From NCBI GenBank assembly GCA_028292145.1, contig JAQGMX010000337.1:1-6885 (forward strand): a stretch of 6,885 nucleotides of DNA, written 5' to 3'. This document shows positions 5,192 to 6,885 of this stretch, piece after piece. The number at the start of each line of letters is the position of its first letter. Within the stretch, counting starts at the first letter, position 1. The notes under the pieces were generated by a model, which was not told where the DNA came from, did not search any database, and saw nothing but the letters and a program-made list of their open reading frames with translations. This DNA comes from Variovorax sp. Its GTDB lineage: Bacteria; Pseudomonadota; Gammaproteobacteria; Burkholderiales; Burkholderiaceae_C. Both the position numbers and the translations under genes were made by a program.

Positions 5192-5232
5192 TCTTCGTCG
5201 CCGGCTCGGTCTGGTGGATTTTTCATAAGTAA
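5158..5232 (+). CDS. Possible 24-residue single-pass membrane micropeptide overlapping bfd
   Basis: A small frame starts at ATG 5158, in a different phase within the 3' end of bfd, and stops at TAA 5230-5232. Its product begins MELFSALAGS, continues with a hydrophobic stretch (LIFVAGSVWWIF) and ends His-Lys, which is a plausible single transmembrane helix. AGGA at 5145-5148 lies nine bases upstream. It would be translationally coupled to bfd and sits in the tonB transcription unit. I do not recognise a family. It resembles in style the tiny single-helix subunits of membrane complexes (CydX, KdpF), but not in sequence. Being partly overlapped by a real gene, it could also be chance. The 41 bases beyond the bfd stop still code hydrophobic residues, which favours a real gene. 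Confidence 0.45.
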   Translation: MELFSALAGSLIFVAGSVWWIFHK

Positions 5233-5259
5233 CCCACGGTCTTTGCTGCTGGGAGGGTC

Positions 5260-5291
5260 GTCACCGTACGAACCCGCATTCGAATGGTGAC
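5260..5291 (+). promoter_or_regulatory. Long dyad/hairpin adjacent to the tonB start codon
   Basis: GTCACC (5260-5265) pairs with GGTGAC (5286-5291), and CGAA (5269-5272) pairs with TTCG (5279-5282). Between them is a three-base step containing one G-T wobble, one A-T pair and one mismatch, and the loop is six bases. Twelve of the 13 pairs can form if the wobble counts. The right arm contains the only SD-like bases (GGTGA) before the tonB GTG at 5294, so a folded RNA could hide the start site. As DNA it could equally be an operator. Confidence 0.5.
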
Positions 5292-5293
5292 CC

Positions 5294-5992
5294 GTGTCTG
5301 ACCGCTTTTCTTCACCCCCCACCTCCGTGATGGGGCTGTCCCGCAATGCGGTGATCGCCGGCAGCGTGGTTCTATTTCACGTGGCGGCGCTCTGGGCGCT
5401 TCAGAGCGGGCTGATCCGCAAAGCCGCCGAAGTGGTGATTCCGGTGCAGATCATGAGCGAGTTCATCGATCCGCCCAAGCCGAAGGAACCGCCGCCCCCT
5501 CCTCCGCCACCGCCGCCGGCACCGCGCCCGAAGGAAACCAAGGCGCCTCCGCCGCCGCGCCCGCTGGCCGTTCGCACGCCTGCACCGGCACCGGCAGCGC
5601 CGGTCGGCGTCATCGAACCGCAACCGCCCGCGCCGCCGCTGATGCCGCCTGCGCCCCCGGCCCCGCCCGCTCCGCCGGCCCCCCCGCCTGCGCCGCCCGC
5701 TCCGCCTGCGGTACAGCTGCCGTCGACCAATGCCGACTATCTGAACAATCCCAAACCGGTCTATCCGGCCATGAGCAAGCGCCTCGGCGAACAGGGCAAG
5801 ACCATCGTCCGGGTGCTGATCGGCATCGACGGACTGCCGCAAAGCGCCAGCATCCGCCAGTCGAGCGGCTTCGACCGGCTCGACGAAGCCGCGCGTGTCG
5901 CCGTGATGAGCTGGCGCTACGTGCCGGGCAAGCGCAACGGGGTCGTCGAACCGATGGAGTTCAACGTACCGATCAACTGGGTTCTCAATTAA
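5294..5992 (+). CDS. tonB: Energy-transducing protein TonB
   Basis: A 232-residue periplasm-spanning protein that transmits the ExbB/ExbD-harvested proton-motive force to outer-membrane receptors for siderophores, heme or other ligands. The cytoplasmic tail is about 18 residues. The single membrane anchor (about 19-38) contains the conserved His (His29 in SVVLFHVAALWAL). A Ser lies five residues before it, rather than four as in the SxxxH of E. coli. Residues 59-139 are Pro-rich, with ten consecutive Pro (66-75), Lys-Pro segments and PPA repeats. The C-terminal domain (about 145-232) starts NPKPVYPAMSKRLGEQG and includes VRVLIGIDGLPQSASIRQSSG and AARVAVMSWRYVPG, the TonB_C fold. An in-frame TGA at 5288 limits the start to GTG 5294 or ATG 5330. 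GTG is preferred because ATG 5330 has no ribosome binding site and would shorten the tail to about six residues, but GTG's own SD is weak. exbB follows after 22 bp. Confidence 0.95.
   Translation: MSDRFSSPPTSVMGLSRNAVIAGSVVLFHVAALWALQSGLIRKAAEVVIPVQIMSEFIDPPKPKEPPPPPPPPPPAPRPKETKAPPPPRPLAVRTPAPAPAAPVGVIEPQPPAPPLMPPAPPAPPAPPAPPPAPPAPPAVQLPSTNADYLNNPKPVYPAMSKRLGEQGKTIVRVLIGIDGLPQSASIRQSSGFDRLDEAARVAVMSWRYVPGKRNGVVEPMEFNVPINWVLN
5645..5710 (+). repeat. Imperfect PPA-coding tandem repeat within tonB
   Basis: Residues 118-139 of TonB are nearly all Pro-Pro-Ala triplets, with one interrupting extra Pro. They are encoded by near-repetitive CCGCC/GCCCCC-type 9-mers with mixed Pro codons. This is the extended Pro-rich rod that spans the periplasm. 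The low complexity makes length changes by slippage likely between strains. Confidence 0.8.
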
Positions 5993-6014
5993 TTTTTCTC
6001 TGGAGCAGCTTCGT

Positions 6015-6725
6015 ATGGAATCCCAATTTGGCCTGATGAACGTGTGGAGTCAGGGCGACTTCGTCACCAAGTTCGTTGCCGTCCTGCTGGTCGGCATGTC
6101 ACTCGCGTCATGGATCGTCATCTTCATCAAGGCGCTGGACGTCATCAGATACAAGCGCATGGCGCGCAATTCCCAGGACTTCTGGCACAGCGAAGACTTC
6201 GCCACGGCACTGAACAAGCTCGGCAAGGACGACAGCAATCCGTTCCGCGCGCTGGCGCTCGAAGGCCGCGAAGCCGCCGCGCATCACCGCAACACCAAGG
6301 TGCATCTGCATGACGCACTCGACGTGAGCGACTGGATCACGCGCTCGCTGCGCAACGGCATCGACGAATTCACGGCGCGACTGCAATCCGGACTCGCCGT
6401 GCTGGCGTCCGTCGGCTCGACCGCGCCGTTCATCGGGCTGTTCGGCACGGTGTGGGGCATCTATCACGCGCTGATGAGCATCGGCTCCGCCGGTCAGGCC
6501 ACCATCGACAAGGTCGCCGGCCCGATCGGCGAGGCGCTGATCATGACGGCGCTCGGCCTGGCCGTGGCGATCCCGGCGGTGCTGGGCTACAACGCGCTGG
6601 TTCGCGGCAACAAGTTCGTGCTGACCAAGCTCAACAGCTTCGCGCACGATCTGCATGCCTACTTCGTGACCGGCGCACGCGTGCAGTCCACTGACGCCAC
6701 CATCGTGCCGCTGAAGAAAGGCTGA
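6015..6725 (+). CDS. exbB: TonB-system proton channel subunit ExbB (MotA/TolQ/ExbB family)
   Basis: A 236-residue inner-membrane protein that forms the pentameric stator around ExbD and couples proton flow to TonB. Three membrane helices are visible at about 16-38, 126-150 and 170-195, with a large cytoplasmic region between the first two, as in ExbB. The signature segments are SVGSTAPFIGLFGTVWGIYHAL (start 132) and AGPIGEALIMTALGLAVAIP (168-187). Glu173, Thr145 and Thr178 appear to correspond to the conserved channel residues E176, T148 and T181 of the E. coli protein. GGAG at 6002-6005 supports the ATG at 6015. The reading frame ends five bases before the exbD ATG, so the two are almost certainly translated from one message. 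TolQ is excluded on context, since TonB precedes it and no tol/pal genes are near. Confidence 0.96.
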   Translation: MESQFGLMNVWSQGDFVTKFVAVLLVGMSLASWIVIFIKALDVIRYKRMARNSQDFWHSEDFATALNKLGKDDSNPFRALALEGREAAAHHRNTKVHLHDALDVSDWITRSLRNGIDEFTARLQSGLAVLASVGSTAPFIGLFGTVWGIYHALMSIGSAGQATIDKVAGPIGEALIMTALGLAVAIPAVLGYNALVRGNKFVLTKLNSFAHDLHAYFVTGARVQSTDATIVPLKKG

Positions 6726-6730
6726 TCGCC

Positions 6731-6885
6731 ATGGCTTTCGGAACCCAAGACGAGCCCGATGAGGTGATGAACGAGATCAACATGACGCCGCTGGTCGACG
6801 TCATGCTGGTCCTGCTGATCATCTTCATCATCACCGTGCCGGTGATGAAGCACGCGGTGAACATCGACCTGCCCCAGGCGACAAG
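6731..6885 (+). CDS. exbD: TonB-system subunit ExbD, 5' part (runs off the window)
   Basis: The first 51 residues are present. A short acidic cytoplasmic tail (DEPDEVMNEI) leads into the signature NMTPLVDVMLVLLIIFIIT (17-35), followed by VPVMKHAVNIDLPQAT. Asp23 corresponds to the essential proton-binding aspartate (Asp25 in E. coli ExbD) in the single membrane helix. The family is usually about 140 residues, so nearly two thirds lies beyond the window. The ATG at 6731 follows the exbB stop by five bases, with AAAGG at 6717-6721 as a possible ribosome binding site. It works as the rotor-like partner inside the ExbB ring. Confidence 0.95.
   Translation, partial: MAFGTQDEPDEVMNEINMTPLVDVMLVLLIIFIITVPVMKHAVNIDLPQAT

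Noticed and set aside
5158..5232. The small frame before tonB as the hemin-uptake gene hemP
   Set aside because: HemP-type proteins are longer and not a single hydrophobic helix. Nothing in this 24-residue product resembles them.
5645..5710. Pro/Ala-coding repeats in tonB as a CRISPR-like or mobile repeat
   Set aside because: The units are contiguous codon triplets in the expected Pro-rich rod of TonB, with no spacers.

Overview
The window is GC-rich DNA with dense, short-gapped genes and GGAG-type ribosome binding sites. The gene content points to a betaproteobacterium of the order Burkholderiales, most likely the Comamonadaceae/Variovorax type. The indicators are an orphan Bug/TctC-type periplasmic binding protein, a tannase-family lipoprotein, a LuxR-type regulator ending in a GerE helix-turn-helix, and a bacterioferritin next to a Bfd-TonB-ExbB-ExbD cluster. 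The placement rests on gene content and protein style, not on a database search.

The left half (1-4112) looks like a catabolic or accessory segment. It holds the 3' end of a DUF3237 gene (1-279, +), a LuxR-family regulator (390-1247, +), a Bug/TctC solute-binding protein (1259-2242, -) converging on it with an 11-bp gap, and divergently a secreted tannase/feruloyl esterase-family lipoprotein (2445-4112, +). The esterase keeps the CS-D-HC catalytic motif, a calcium-site motif and ten mature cysteines. One reading is that the lipoprotein cleaves an (aromatic) ester outside the cytoplasmic membrane, the Bug protein captures the released acid, and the LuxR protein controls the set. No membrane transporter subunits are visible. 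The 202-bp gap between the two divergent genes contains a nest of overlapping inverted repeats. Two inverted copies of a 21-nt unit there resemble a REPIN/BIME-type element or a pair of alternative RNA structures.

The right half (4249-6885) is an iron-homeostasis block, all on the + strand. Bacterioferritin (bfr, 4249-4725) is closed by a strong intrinsic terminator (4772-4799). An AT-rich promoter with a perfect TATAAT and an internal dyad (4852-4881) then drives bfd (4919-5191), a possible overlapping 24-residue membrane micropeptide (5158-5232), tonB (5294-5992), exbB (6015-6725) and exbD (6731 to past the window end). Bfr stores iron, Bfd is the [2Fe-2S] ferredoxin that reduces Bfr to release it, and TonB-ExbB-ExbD powers outer-membrane uptake of siderophore or heme iron. 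The terminator plus the new promoter separates storage from the release and import genes, as expected if the second unit is repressed by iron.

The items most worth checking are the inverted-repeat nest, a long dyad ending two bases before the tonB start codon, the overlapping micropeptide, and a Thr in bacterioferritin at the position of the ferroxidase ligand Glu127.
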